Shown here piece after piece: positions 27,834 to 37,555 of a stretch of DNA of 64,000 nt. The notes under the pieces were generated by a model that was not told the origin of the DNA, searched no databases, and worked only from the letters and a program-made list of their open reading frames with translations. Location of the stretch: NCBI RefSeq assembly GCF_014837175.1, contig NZ_JACYFR010000002.1:124001-188000 (forward strand). The letters run 5' to 3'. How positions within the stretch are numbered: position 1 is the first letter of the stretch; every line of letters begins with the position of its first letter. Source of the DNA: Cellulomonas sp. JH27-2. GTDB lineage: Bacteria > Actinomycetota > Actinomycetes > Actinomycetales > Cellulomonadaceae. The translations under genes were made by a program, and so were the position numbers.

Positions 27834-29338
27834 CCGCACGCCGGGAGCCATCGGCACCGCCGACGCTTCCCGGCTACCGGTACGTGCGGTTGCTGGGGCT
27901 GGGCGGGTTCGCGGACGTGTTCCTGTACCGCCAGGACCTGCCCGTCCGCGACGTCGCGGTCAAGGTGCTGCTCGCGGGCAGCCTCGACGACGACGTGCGC
28001 GAGCGGTTCCACGCCGAGGCCAACCTCATGGCCCAGCTGTCGCACCACCCGTCCATCGTCACGATCCACCAGGCGGCGATCGCCGCCGACGGTCGGCCGT
28101 ACCTGGTCATGGAGTACTGCTCCCGGCCCGGCCTGGCCCAGCGGTACCGGACCGAGCACATCTCCGTGCACGAGGCGCTGCGCATCGGCATCCGGCTCGC
28201 GTCGGCGGTCGAGGCCGCGCACCGGGTGGGCATCCTGCACCGCGACATCAAGCCGGCGAACGTCCTGACGACCGACTTCGGCTGGCCGGCCCTGACGGAC
28301 TTCGGCATCGCCGCCACGGTGGGGCAGGGTGGCGGGGCGACGGTCGGCATGTCGATCCCGTGGTCGCCGCCCGAGCTGCTGGCCGAGCACCCGACGGGCG
28401 ACGAGCGCTCCGACGTCTACTCGCTCGCCGCGACCATCTACTCGTTGCTGGCCGGCCGGACGCCCTTCGAGGTGCCGGGTGGCACGAACAGCGCGCAGGA
28501 CCTGGTCACACGCATCGAGCGCACGCCGCTTCCGGCGATCGGCCGCCGCGACGTGCCGCCCGCGCTGTTCGCGGTGCTCGAGCGAGCGATGGCCAAGCAC
28601 CCCTCGCGCCGGTACGCGAGCGCGCAGGCCGTGGCTCGCGCGCTGCAGCAGGTGGAGGCGGACCTCAACCTGCCGGTGACGCCGCTGGACCTGCCCGACC
28701 TGCCGGCGCACGAACCCGAGCCGGGGCGCGAGCCCGCTCAGAGCGACGACGCGACGCGGCTGCGCCCCGTCGTGTCGGTGGCGCCCACGGCCCCCGCCGC
28801 GCCGACGTGGGCCGCGGTCCCGACCTCGACGATCGCGCCGCCGCCATCCGCGGACGCGGCGGAGGCCGAGCGGGACGTCGTCGTGCTGGGGCAGACCGAG
28901 GACGAGGACGAACCCGCGGGCGGACGGGGCCGCGTGGTGACCGCGATCGTGTCCGGCCTCGTGGTCGTGGCCGCCGTCGTCGCGATCGCCGCCGTGACGC
29001 TCGGCGACGGTTCCGACCCCGCGCCCACCAGCACCCCCGAGTACACCCCGCCCGACGGTGCGGTGGTGCAGGCGCAGGTGCCGTCGCCGACGAACCTCGC
29101 GGGCGAGCGCCGGGCCGACGGCTCGGTCGTGTTCACGTGGACGAACCCCCAGCCGCTCGACGGGGACAGCTACGCGTGGGGGCTGCTGCAGGCGACGGGC
29201 GAGCCCGAGCTCGCGATCGTCGACCAGCCGACCGTCGTCGTCCCGGACCCCGGCAAGGACGAGGTCTGCATCGAGGTCTCGCTGGTCCGCGCCGGCGGCC
29301 GCGCGTCCGAGCAGCCCACGCAGGGGTGCGCGTCGTGA
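27830..29338 (+). CDS. Transmembrane Ser/Thr protein kinase
   Basis: A 502-residue kinase. The catalytic domain (residues about 15-280) has GLGGFADVFLYR, the Lys in VAVKVL, HRDIKPANVL and TDFGIA, so it looks active. A Pro-rich juxtamembrane linker and one helix (VVTAIVSGLVVVAAVVAIAAV) follow. The outer part is about 100 residues with an FN3-like strand pattern and two Cys that could form a disulphide; there are no PASTA repeats, so it is not a typical PknB muropeptide sensor. GTG at 27830 overlaps the FHA gene. Confidence 0.93.
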   Translation: MTARREPSAPPTLPGYRYVRLLGLGGFADVFLYRQDLPVRDVAVKVLLAGSLDDDVRERFHAEANLMAQLSHHPSIVTIHQAAIAADGRPYLVMEYCSRPGLAQRYRTEHISVHEALRIGIRLASAVEAAHRVGILHRDIKPANVLTTDFGWPALTDFGIAATVGQGGGATVGMSIPWSPPELLAEHPTGDERSDVYSLAATIYSLLAGRTPFEVPGGTNSAQDLVTRIERTPLPAIGRRDVPPALFAVLERAMAKHPSRRYASAQAVARALQQVEADLNLPVTPLDLPDLPAHEPEPGREPAQSDDATRLRPVVSVAPTAPAAPTWAAVPTSTIAPPPSADAAEAERDVVVLGQTEDEDEPAGGRGRVVTAIVSGLVVVAAVVAIAAVTLGDGSDPAPTSTPEYTPPDGAVVQAQVPSPTNLAGERRADGSVVFTWTNPQPLDGDSYAWGLLQATGEPELAIVDQPTVVVPDPGKDEVCIEVSLVRAGGRASEQPTQGCAS

Positions 29339-32300
29339 GGTGGCCTCGGGTGCGCCAGCGGGCGACGACGGCGGCCGCGGTCGTGACGGTCCCCGTGCTC
29401 GTCGCCGTGCTGGCGTTCATCAACCAGGGCTTCCCGCTGGCCAAGCTCGACCTCAACGACGGTGCCGTCTGGGTCACGGCGACGAGCCAGCTCAAGCTGG
29501 GCCGGTACAACGTGCCCGTCCAGGAGCTCAACGCTGGTCTGGTCGCGCAGGGAAGCTCGTTCGACGTGCTGCAGGACGCCCAGGACGTGGTCCTCAAGCA
29601 GCCCGACGGGTTCGCCGTCGTGGATCCCACCGGGGTCACCGCCGGCCCCACCGTCCCCGCGCCGGGCGCCGACGTGTCGATGGCGGCCGGCATCGTGTCC
29701 GTCGTCGGCGCGCAGGGTGGTCTGTACGTACGCCCCATCGGCAGCGTCGAGGGGCTGCGCGTGGGCACGGACGCACCTGACGCCGACCTGTCGGCCGACG
29801 GTCTGGCCGTCGTCGCGCAGGACGGCACGGTGCTGGCCGTCGACGACGACGGGAGCGTGACGAAGGTGGCGCCCGGTGCGGGCCCGACGGACAGCGGCTC
29901 GCTCGGGTCGGGCCCCGCCGACGCGCTCACAGCGGTCGGTGACGTGCCCGTGGTCCTGCGGGGGAACACCGTGACGACCCCGCACGGTGACGTCCGGATC
30001 GACGACACGGGCCTCGTGCTCCAGCAGCCCGGCCCGTCGTCGTCCCGCGTGCTCGTCTCCAGCACGTCCGCGCTGTACGAGGTCCCGCTCGACGGCGGTG
30101 ACGTGGTCAAGCACCCCACCACCGGCAACGGCAAGCCCGCCGCGCCGGTCCAGGTGGGCTCGTGCGCGCACGCCGCGTGGGCGACGGCCACGGGCTCGTA
30201 CCTGCAGCTGTGCGACGGCAAGAAGGCGCAGGTCGAGAACCTGCAGGACACGTCCGCGCAGGACGAGCTGACGTTCCGCGTGAACCGGTCGATGGTGCTG
30301 CTCAACGACACGCTGCGCGGCCGGCTGTGGAGCCCGCTCGAGGACACCAACCTGCGCACGCCCAACTGGGACGACATCAAGTCGCCCGACGATCCGCAGA
30401 AGAACGAGGACGACACCGACAGCACCGACACCGTCCAGGACCTGGTGACCGAGTGCTCCGCGAAGTCGTCGGCGCCCACCGCGGTCGACGACGAGTTCGG
30501 CGTGCGCCCTGGGCGCGCCACGATCCTGCCCGTGATCGACAACGACTCGTCGGGGGACTGCGGCGTGCTCGTGATCTCCGAGGTGGATCCGCTGCCCAAG
30601 GACTTCGGCACGGTGAGCCTCGTCTACGACGGGCGAGCGCTGCAGGTCGACGTCGCGGACACCGCGACGGGCTCGGCGTCGTTCACGTACACGATCAGCG
30701 ACGGCCGGGGGAGCAGCGCACCGTCGACCGCGACCGTGCACCTCACCGCACACGACAGCTCCCGCAACGACGAACCCGTGCAGCTGCGCACCGGGTCGAT
30801 GAAGGTGGAGCAGGGGGGAAGCTCGACCTACCAGGCCCTCGCCGACTTCCGTGACCCCGACGGCGACGACCTCGTCCTGGTCGGCGCGGCCGCGGACGCT
30901 GGGGCCGGGACGGTCACCTTCAAGCAGGACGGTTCCGTGACCTTCTCCGCCGACGGACCCAAGCTGGGGCGCGTCAAGGTGACGCTCCAGGTCTCCGACG
31001 GCACGTCGACGATCGAGGGACGGCTGGACGTGGACATCCGGTCCGCCGGGTCCGTGCCGCCGCAGATCGACCCGGTCTTCGCGGTCGCCTACGTCGGTCA
31101 GACCATCACCGTCAAGCCGCTCGACGCCGTGAAGTCCGGCTCGGACGAGCCCGTGCGGCTGTCGACCGTGGGGGACGTGCCGGGCGCCGTCATCACCCCC
31201 GACCTGGTGGCGGGGACGTTCACCTTCCAGGCCACCCGTGCGGCCACGTATTACGTGTCGTTCGGCGTCACGGCCTCGCCGCAGAGCGCGTCGGGCCTGG
31301 CCCGGATCGACGTGCGCGAGTTCCCCACGAAGGCGGTGCCGCCCGTCGCCGTCCGGGACCAGGCGTTCCTCCCGGCCGGCGGCGAGGTCACGATCGACCC
31401 GCTCGCCAACGACTCGGATCCCGCGGGCGGCGTCCTGGTGCTCCAGGGCGTCACCGTGCCGGACGACAACATCCACGTGGCCGTGCTCGACCATCACCTG
31501 GCGCAGATCCACGCCGACACCACGCTGACGTCCGCTCAGGTGCTGACGTACACGGTCTCCAACGGCACCGCGACGGCGGTCGGCCAGATCGTGGTCCAAC
31601 CCGTCCCCCCCAAGGCGGAGCAGCCGCCGGTCGTCGCCGCCGTCGAGGTGAACGTCCGCACCGGCGGCGTCGTGACGATCCCTGTGCTCGACACCGCCTA
31701 CGACCCCGACGGTGACCAGCTCACGTTGAAGCCCGACCTCGCCGAGACGGTGAAGGCCGGCCAGGGCCTCATGTTCGTCTCCGGCGACGTGCTGCGCTAC
31801 CAGGCGCCGTCGAGCGCGACGACGGCCCATGCCGTGTTCACGGTGTCCGACGGCACGTACGAGGCTTCGGCGGCGGTGACCGTGCACGTGCACGCGTCGT
31901 CGGCGGAGACCAAGAAGCCGCCGCGACCCAAGGACCTGACCGCGCGCGTGTTCGCGGGCTCGACGGTGCGCATCCCCATCACCCTGATCGGGATCGACGA
32001 CGACGGCGACGGCGTGACGTTGCTCGGTCCCGCCACGGCCCCCAAGCTCGGCAGCATCAAGAACGTCGGCGCCGACTACATCGAGTACACCGCGCCGAAC
32101 GGTGCCGCGGGGACCGACGAGTTCACCTACGCCGTCGAGGACTGGGTCGGCCAGCGCGCGACTGCGACGATCCGGGTGGGGATCAGCCCACCACCGCAGG
32201 GAGCCGCCACGGTCGTGGCCCGCGACGACGCGGTCGAGATCCGGCCAGGCCAGTCGGTCGAGGTGCGCGTCCTGGCCAACGACGTGGACTCGTCCGGAGG

Positions 32301-35300
32301 CGAGCTGACCCTGTCGCCGGACCTGGACGTCCAGAAGGGCATCACGGCCACGACGGCCGAGCGCCGGATCGCCGTCGTCGCTCCGAAGAAGAACGGCACC
32401 TGGCAGATCGGCTACACGGTCACCAACGTCCGCGGCGGCCGGGACACCGGCAACCTCGTCGTGACGGTCAACGACAAGGCACCGGTGCTGCCGCCGCTCG
32501 CGCGCGACGTGGTGGTGCCGCCCAAGGACACCTTGGGGTTGACCGAGGTCTCGGTGAAGGTGCTCGAGGTGGCCCAGAACCCCAGCGGACCGGTGTCCGA
32601 CCTGGTGGTGTCCGTCCCGTCGTCGGTGGCTGACGTGGCCCGTGTCGACGCGGCGGGGAACGTCATCGTCACGCTGGTCAAGGACGCCCAGACCGTGCCG
32701 TTCCTCATCACCAACAAGACGTCGCCCGCCGCGCGCTCGTACGCCTTCATCACGGTCCCCGCGCTCGGTTTCTTCCCGCCGACGCTGCGCCCGAACGCTC
32801 CCGAGCTGCGGGTCGCGTCGGGGATGCCGTTGACGATCTCGCTCGACGAGTACGTCAAGGTCGCCCCCGGGCGAACGGCGTCGATCAGCGACACGCTGGG
32901 GGTGACGGCGTCGAACGCCAACGGCGACGACCTGGTGACCGGCCCGGCCGAGGTGACGTACACGTCCGCGAAGAGCTTCGCCGGGACCGCGTCGATCACG
33001 ATCCCGGTGACGGACGGCGTGCGCACGGCGTACATCACGCTCGAGATCGAGGTCTACGCGCCCGAGGACCACCCGCCGACGTTCCAGCCGTTGACGCTCG
33101 ACGTCGCACCGGGCGAACCTGCCCAACCCGTCTCGCTGCCGGCCATCACCCTGACGCCGGAAGGTGCGGTCGCCTCCCCGCGGCAGTACTCGTACACCAT
33201 CACCTCGGCGGTCCCGGCGGGCTTCTCCGCGACGATCGACAAGAACAACAACCTGCTCGTCACGGCCGACAAGACCGCCCCGAAGGGCAAGACCGGGACG
33301 CTGGACCTGCAGATCGGCTACGGCAAGGCGGGCAAGCTGCAGACGTCGCTCGCCCTGCGGGTCATCGCCAGCACGCGCGCCAAGGCGCAGGTGCTCGACC
33401 AGAGGGTGGAGGACGGGGCCGAGGGCAAGCAGGTGACCCTGAACGTGCTCGAGGGAGCGAGGAACCCGTTCCCGGAGTCCCCGCTGTCCGTGGTCGACGC
33501 CGTCGTGGAGACGCCCGACGCCGGCACGGTCGGCTGGACCGCGTCGACCGTCAGCGTCCGCCCGGCTGTGGGTTTCATCGGCACGATGACGACGCGATTC
33601 AGGGTCCGCGACGTCACGGGCGACCCCGACCGCTACGTCGAGGGGCGCATCACGGTCGTCGTCCGCGGCAAGCCCGCGACCCCGACCGCCCCCCGGATTG
33701 GCGAGGTCCGCGACCGGACCGTGGCGCTGAGCTGGACCGCGCCCGACAGCCGCGGCACACCCATCACGGGCTACCGCGTGACGGCGTCGCCCGGCGGGAA
33801 GACGACGTCGTGCCCCGCGACCTCCTGCACGATCAGCGACCTGACGAACGACGTCGAGTACACGTTCAAGGTGGAGGCGCAGAACGCGGTGGGCTGGTCC
33901 GACCCGAGCCCGGCGTCCCTGCCGGCCCGACCGGACGCCGTCCCGGACGCGCCCGCTGCGCCGACCGTCGACTTCGGCGACGGCCGCCTCGACGTCTCGT
34001 GGACGGCGCCGAACAGCACGGGGTCGCCCATCACGTCCTACACCGTCGAGCTCACGGGCGGCGGGCGCGTGGTCACGGCCACCGAGCCGACCACGCGGCA
34101 CACGTTCACCGGCCTCACGAACGGTGTGCAGTACACCGTCCGCCTGCGCGCCAACAACGACGCGAAGGACCCGAGCGGCTGGAGCCCGTCGACGTCCCAG
34201 ACGCCGGCGGGTGTCCCGGACGCGCCCGACGACGTCGCGGCCGCGCCCACCGACACCAAGGCCGGCAGCGTCCTGGACATCACGTGGTCGCAGCCCAAGC
34301 TCAACGGCGATCCGATCAAGAAGTACGAGATCACGATCGACGGCCCCAACGGCCTGACGGCGACCATCGACGCGACGTCCAAGCCACACTTCACGTTCAC
34401 GAACGCGAAGACGAAGGTCGCCTACACGGTGTCGGTGCGGGCCTCCAACAAGGCCGGCTGGGGCGCCAAGGGCTCGACGAAGGCCTCGACCTTCGGGCTC
34501 CCGAGCGCGCCCACGGGTGTGACCGCCGCCGCGCCGTCGGGCAAGGGCACCGTCGAGCTGAGCTGGAACGCGGCCGACGACAACGGCTCGAAGATCACCA
34601 GCTACGTCGTCGCGCTCCCCGACGGGACCGAGAAGGTGGTCGGCGGGTCGACGCTGGCGACGACGTTCGACGGTCTCAAGGGGGGTGACGCCGTGACCTA
34701 CAAGGTGCGCGCCGTCAACGAGGCCGGGTCGAGCGGGTGGAGCGACACCGCGTCCGCGACGCCGACGACCCCGCCGGGGACGCCGACGAGCCTCACGCTC
34801 GACGTCCAGACGTCCGGCAGCTTCGGCAGGCCGTCGTCCGTGAACCTGTCGTGGGACAAGGTCGCCAGCGGTGGTGCCGACGTGACCTACCACTGGGTGC
34901 TGAGGTCGTCGCGCGGCGACTCCGCCAACGGCGATACGAGCGACCGTACGGCGAGCACGGGCATCGACGGCTGGAACATCCCGTTCGGGCAGGACACCAC
35001 GCTGACGCTGACGGTGACGGCCCGCACGAGCATCGGGTCGAGCGACGACGCGAGCAAGCCCGTCACCGTGACATGGGGCAGGGCTCCAGGATCGGTCGAG
35101 AACCTCGATCTCGCCCCCAACGGGGACGCGGGCTCGTTCAAGGCGACCTGGTCCCAGCCGACGTCGACGGGTGGTGGCGACATCACGTACGAGGTGTGCT
35201 GGTCCGTCGCGGGCCGCCAGGTGGGTCGGTGCACGACGACCGAGGACGTCACGGCCACAAGCGGGAGCCTGAACGCGGGTTATTCGACCGAGGTCAAGGT

Positions 35301-35415
35301 CACCGTCACGCCGTCCAACAAGCGAGGCTCGGGCGACCCGCGTGAGAAGGCGTACACGACGGACCCAGACCCGAACCCGACACCCCCGGCAGACTCAGGC
35401 GGGGGCACGCCGTGA
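29335..35415 (+). CDS. Giant membrane-anchored Ig/FN3-repeat protein
   Basis: A 2,026-residue protein. The start GTG at 29335 overlaps the kinase stop (GTGA) and gives a basic N-terminus with one helix (TTAAAVVTVPVLVAVLAFI), a signal anchor. Residues about 35-350 look like a beta-propeller-type repeat region; an acidic linker follows. About residues 380-1445 carry repeated cadherin/Ig-like modules (recurring DPDGD, LANDSDP and TYTVSNGT-like pieces). From about residue 1448 to the end there are six FN3 domains, each with SWTAPxxxGxPITxY or a variant. It ends in PPADSGGGTP with no sortase motif, so the N-terminus must hold it in the membrane. It is probably a surface scaffold or adhesin that spans the wall. 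Confidence 0.92.
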   Translation: MRWPRVRQRATTAAAVVTVPVLVAVLAFINQGFPLAKLDLNDGAVWVTATSQLKLGRYNVPVQELNAGLVAQGSSFDVLQDAQDVVLKQPDGFAVVDPTGVTAGPTVPAPGADVSMAAGIVSVVGAQGGLYVRPIGSVEGLRVGTDAPDADLSADGLAVVAQDGTVLAVDDDGSVTKVAPGAGPTDSGSLGSGPADALTAVGDVPVVLRGNTVTTPHGDVRIDDTGLVLQQPGPSSSRVLVSSTSALYEVPLDGGDVVKHPTTGNGKPAAPVQVGSCAHAAWATATGSYLQLCDGKKAQVENLQDTSAQDELTFRVNRSMVLLNDTLRGRLWSPLEDTNLRTPNWDDIKSPDDPQKNEDDTDSTDTVQDLVTECSAKSSAPTAVDDEFGVRPGRATILPVIDNDSSGDCGVLVISEVDPLPKDFGTVSLVYDGRALQVDVADTATGSASFTYTISDGRGSSAPSTATVHLTAHDSSRNDEPVQLRTGSMKVEQGGSSTYQALADFRDPDGDDLVLVGAAADAGAGTVTFKQDGSVTFSADGPKLGRVKVTLQVSDGTSTIEGRLDVDIRSAGSVPPQIDPVFAVAYVGQTITVKPLDAVKSGSDEPVRLSTVGDVPGAVITPDLVAGTFTFQATRAATYYVSFGVTASPQSASGLARIDVREFPTKAVPPVAVRDQAFLPAGGEVTIDPLANDSDPAGGVLVLQGVTVPDDNIHVAVLDHHLAQIHADTTLTSAQVLTYTVSNGTATAVGQIVVQPVPPKAEQPPVVAAVEVNVRTGGVVTIPVLDTAYDPDGDQLTLKPDLAETVKAGQGLMFVSGDVLRYQAPSSATTAHAVFTVSDGTYEASAAVTVHVHASSAETKKPPRPKDLTARVFAGSTVRIPITLIGIDDDGDGVTLLGPATAPKLGSIKNVGADYIEYTAPNGAAGTDEFTYAVEDWVGQRATATIRVGISPPPQGAATVVARDDAVEIRPGQSVEVRVLANDVDSSGGELTLSPDLDVQKGITATTAERRIAVVAPKKNGTWQIGYTVTNVRGGRDTGNLVVTVNDKAPVLPPLARDVVVPPKDTLGLTEVSVKVLEVAQNPSGPVSDLVVSVPSSVADVARVDAAGNVIVTLVKDAQTVPFLITNKTSPAARSYAFITVPALGFFPPTLRPNAPELRVASGMPLTISLDEYVKVAPGRTASISDTLGVTASNANGDDLVTGPAEVTYTSAKSFAGTASITIPVTDGVRTAYITLEIEVYAPEDHPPTFQPLTLDVAPGEPAQPVSLPAITLTPEGAVASPRQYSYTITSAVPAGFSATIDKNNNLLVTADKTAPKGKTGTLDLQIGYGKAGKLQTSLALRVIASTRAKAQVLDQRVEDGAEGKQVTLNVLEGARNPFPESPLSVVDAVVETPDAGTVGWTASTVSVRPAVGFIGTMTTRFRVRDVTGDPDRYVEGRITVVVRGKPATPTAPRIGEVRDRTVALSWTAPDSRGTPITGYRVTASPGGKTTSCPATSCTISDLTNDVEYTFKVEAQNAVGWSDPSPASLPARPDAVPDAPAAPTVDFGDGRLDVSWTAPNSTGSPITSYTVELTGGGRVVTATEPTTRHTFTGLTNGVQYTVRLRANNDAKDPSGWSPSTSQTPAGVPDAPDDVAAAPTDTKAGSVLDITWSQPKLNGDPIKKYEITIDGPNGLTATIDATSKPHFTFTNAKTKVAYTVSVRASNKAGWGAKGSTKASTFGLPSAPTGVTAAAPSGKGTVELSWNAADDNGSKITSYVVALPDGTEKVVGGSTLATTFDGLKGGDAVTYKVRAVNEAGSSGWSDTASATPTTPPGTPTSLTLDVQTSGSFGRPSSVNLSWDKVASGGADVTYHWVLRSSRGDSANGDTSDRTASTGIDGWNIPFGQDTTLTLTVTARTSIGSSDDASKPVTVTWGRAPGSVENLDLAPNGDAGSFKATWSQPTSTGGGDITYEVCWSVAGRQVGRCTTTEDVTATSGSLNAGYSTEVKVTVTPSNKRGSGDPREKAYTTDPDPNPTPPADSGGGTP

Positions 35416-36410
35416 CCGATACGACCCAGACAGCACCGAGGAGAGACACACAGATGACGCCCGAGCAGAGCGCCTGGTTCGCCGAGACGTTCGACGCCCT
35501 CGTCGACAACGTGGGGCTGGCCCTGCTGGGCAAGGAGCAGACCATCCGCCTGGCCCTGACGGCCATGGTCGCGGAGGGGCACATCCTGCTCGAGGACGCG
35601 CCCGGCACGGGCAAGACGAGCCTGGCCAAGGCGCTGTCGGCGACGGTGCAGGGGACGCACCACCGCATCCAGTTCACGCCGGACCTGCTGCCCTCGGACG
35701 TCACGGGCGTCACGATCTACGACCAGGGCACGCAGCGGTTCGAGTTCCACCCAGGCCCCGTGTTCGCGTCGGTCGTCCTGGCCGACGAGATCAACCGCGC
35801 CTCGCCGAAGACGCAGGCGGCGCTGCTCGAGGTCATGGAGGAGGGCAACGTCACGGTCGACGGCGTGACGCACCCGGTGGGTCGCCCGTTCATGGTCATC
35901 GCCACGCAGAACCCGATCGAGCAGGCCGGCACCTACCGGCTTCCCGAGGCACAGCTCGACCGGTTCCTGCTCAAGACGTCGTTGGGCTACCCCGACCGGG
36001 CGTCGTCGATCGAGATCCTCGCCGGTGCGCGGGACCGTACGGCGTCGCTGACCGCGCGGATCACCACCCAGGCCGTCGGGACGATGGCGGACCTGGCCCA
36101 GACCGTGCACATCGAGGAAGCGGTCCTCGACTACATCGCGCGCCTCATCGAGGGCACGCGCGAGGACGGCCGCGCCGCGCTGGGTGCGAGCGTGCGCGGC
36201 GGGCTGGCGCTCGTGCGCTGCGCCAAGGTGTGGGCGGCGTCCTGCGGCCGTGAGTTCGTCATCCCCGACGACATCAAGGAGCTGGCCCAGCCCGTGCTGG
36301 CGCACCGCATCATCCTCGACTCGGAGGCCGAGTTCGCCGGCGTGACGCAGGCCGAGGTCGTCGCGCGCGTCCTGGAGACGGTGGCCCCGCCGACGGTGCG
36401 GGCGGCCTGA
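35412..36410 (+). CDS. MoxR-family AAA ATPase
   Basis: A 332-residue AAA+ ATPase with Walker A EDAPGTGKTSLAKAL, Walker B VVLADEINRASPKTQAALLEVMEE and sensor 1 ATQNPIEQAGTYRLPEAQLDRF. MoxR proteins act as chaperones for VWA-type or large complexes. GTG at 35412 overlaps the previous stop; an internal ATG at 35454 has a better Shine-Dalgarno site (GAGGAG) and could be the true start (318 residues). DUF58 and transglutaminase genes follow, the classic MoxR trio. Confidence 0.95.
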   Translation: MTDTTQTAPRRDTQMTPEQSAWFAETFDALVDNVGLALLGKEQTIRLALTAMVAEGHILLEDAPGTGKTSLAKALSATVQGTHHRIQFTPDLLPSDVTGVTIYDQGTQRFEFHPGPVFASVVLADEINRASPKTQAALLEVMEEGNVTVDGVTHPVGRPFMVIATQNPIEQAGTYRLPEAQLDRFLLKTSLGYPDRASSIEILAGARDRTASLTARITTQAVGTMADLAQTVHIEEAVLDYIARLIEGTREDGRAALGASVRGGLALVRCAKVWAASCGREFVIPDDIKELAQPVLAHRIILDSEAEFAGVTQAEVVARVLETVAPPTVRAA

Positions 36411-36412
36411 CC

Positions 36413-37555
36413 GTGCGCGTCTCACCTCTCGGCTGGGGGGTCGCGGTCGTCGCGGCCGCCGGTCTCGTGGTGGGCCGCTGGCTCGGCTGGCTGGAGCTCG
36501 CGGCCGTCGGGGTCGGCCTCGCGGCCGTCCTCGTCGTCGCGCTGCTCATGACCCTGGGGCGTGCGCGCTACCGGGTGGACCTGGACATGGCGGACCGCCG
36601 CGTGCAGATCGGCGAGCGGGCGGTCGGGCGCATCGAGGTGACCAACCGGGCGCGTCGGCGGTCCCTGCCGTCCCGCATCGAGCTGCCGGTCGGATCCAAC
36701 GTGGCCGAGCTGGGCGTCCCGAGCCTGGCGCCCGGAGGGACGCACGACGAGCTGTTCGCGATCCCCACCGACCGCCGCGCGGTCGTCGTCGTCGGGCCGG
36801 TGCGGTCGGTGCGCGGCGACCCGCTGGGCCTGGTCCGCCGGTCCGTGCTGTGGACCACGCCCGAGGACCTGTTCGTCCACCCGCGCGTGGTTCCGCTCGC
36901 CGGTGCGAGCGCCGGGCTGCTGCGTGACCTGGAGGGCCAGTCGACGCGCGAGATCACCGACGCGGACCTGTCGTTCCACGCGTTGCGTGACTACGTCGCG
37001 GGCGACGACCGGCGCTACATCCACTGGCGCACGACGGCCCGCCGCGGCCAGCTCATGGTCAAGCAGTTCGAGGACACGCGCCGCACCCAGACCGTCCTGG
37101 CGCTCGCCACCGACCCGGCCGACTACGCGCACGAGGACGAGTTCGAGCTGGCCGTGTCCACGGCCGCGTCCATCGGCGTCCAGGTGATCCGCGAGGAGCG
37201 CGGCCTGGCGGTGCTCGCCGGTCCGGGGAGCCTGCGCGTGAGCACGCCGCCGCGCCTGCTCGACGACTGCTCCGGCGTCGGGACGTCCGCGACCGGGGCG
37301 GGCGCCACGCTGCTGGGCCGCCGCGTCACACGCGAGGCGCCCGACGCGACAGTCGCGATCCTGCTCACGGGCTCCGTCCCCGACGACTCCGACCTGCGCC
37401 TGGGTGCGCGGTACGTCCCGCACGGCACCCGGACGCTCGTGGTGCGCTGCACGCGCGGCGAGGAGCTGGGCGTGCGGACCCAGGGAGCGCTCACGCTCGC
37501 GACGATCGGCGACCTGGCCGACCTGCCCCGGCTGCTGCGGCGGGCGCTGGCATGA
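36413..37555 (+). CDS. DUF58 (degenerate VWA) membrane protein
   Basis: A 380-residue protein with two N-terminal membrane helices (VAVVAAAGLVVGRWLGWLELAAVGVGLAAVLVVALLM), a beta-rich middle, and the DUF58 core motif ALRDYVAGDDRRYIHWRTTARRGQLMVKQFE cut across residues about 190-220. DUF58 proteins have VWA-like folds and work with MoxR. GTG at 36413 is 2 bases after the MoxR stop; it overlaps the next gene. Confidence 0.93.
   Translation: MRVSPLGWGVAVVAAAGLVVGRWLGWLELAAVGVGLAAVLVVALLMTLGRARYRVDLDMADRRVQIGERAVGRIEVTNRARRRSLPSRIELPVGSNVAELGVPSLAPGGTHDELFAIPTDRRAVVVVGPVRSVRGDPLGLVRRSVLWTTPEDLFVHPRVVPLAGASAGLLRDLEGQSTREITDADLSFHALRDYVAGDDRRYIHWRTTARRGQLMVKQFEDTRRTQTVLALATDPADYAHEDEFELAVSTAASIGVQVIREERGLAVLAGPGSLRVSTPPRLLDDCSGVGTSATGAGATLLGRRVTREAPDATVAILLTGSVPDDSDLRLGARYVPHGTRTLVVRCTRGEELGVRTQGALTLATIGDLADLPRLLRRALA

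Noticed and set aside
29170..34893. A 1,907-codon open frame on the minus strand opposite the giant surface protein
   Set aside because: It is a mirror of a GC-rich coding strand: Arg/His/Gly/Val-rich with no domain motif, while the plus strand has clear FN3 and Ig-like repeats.
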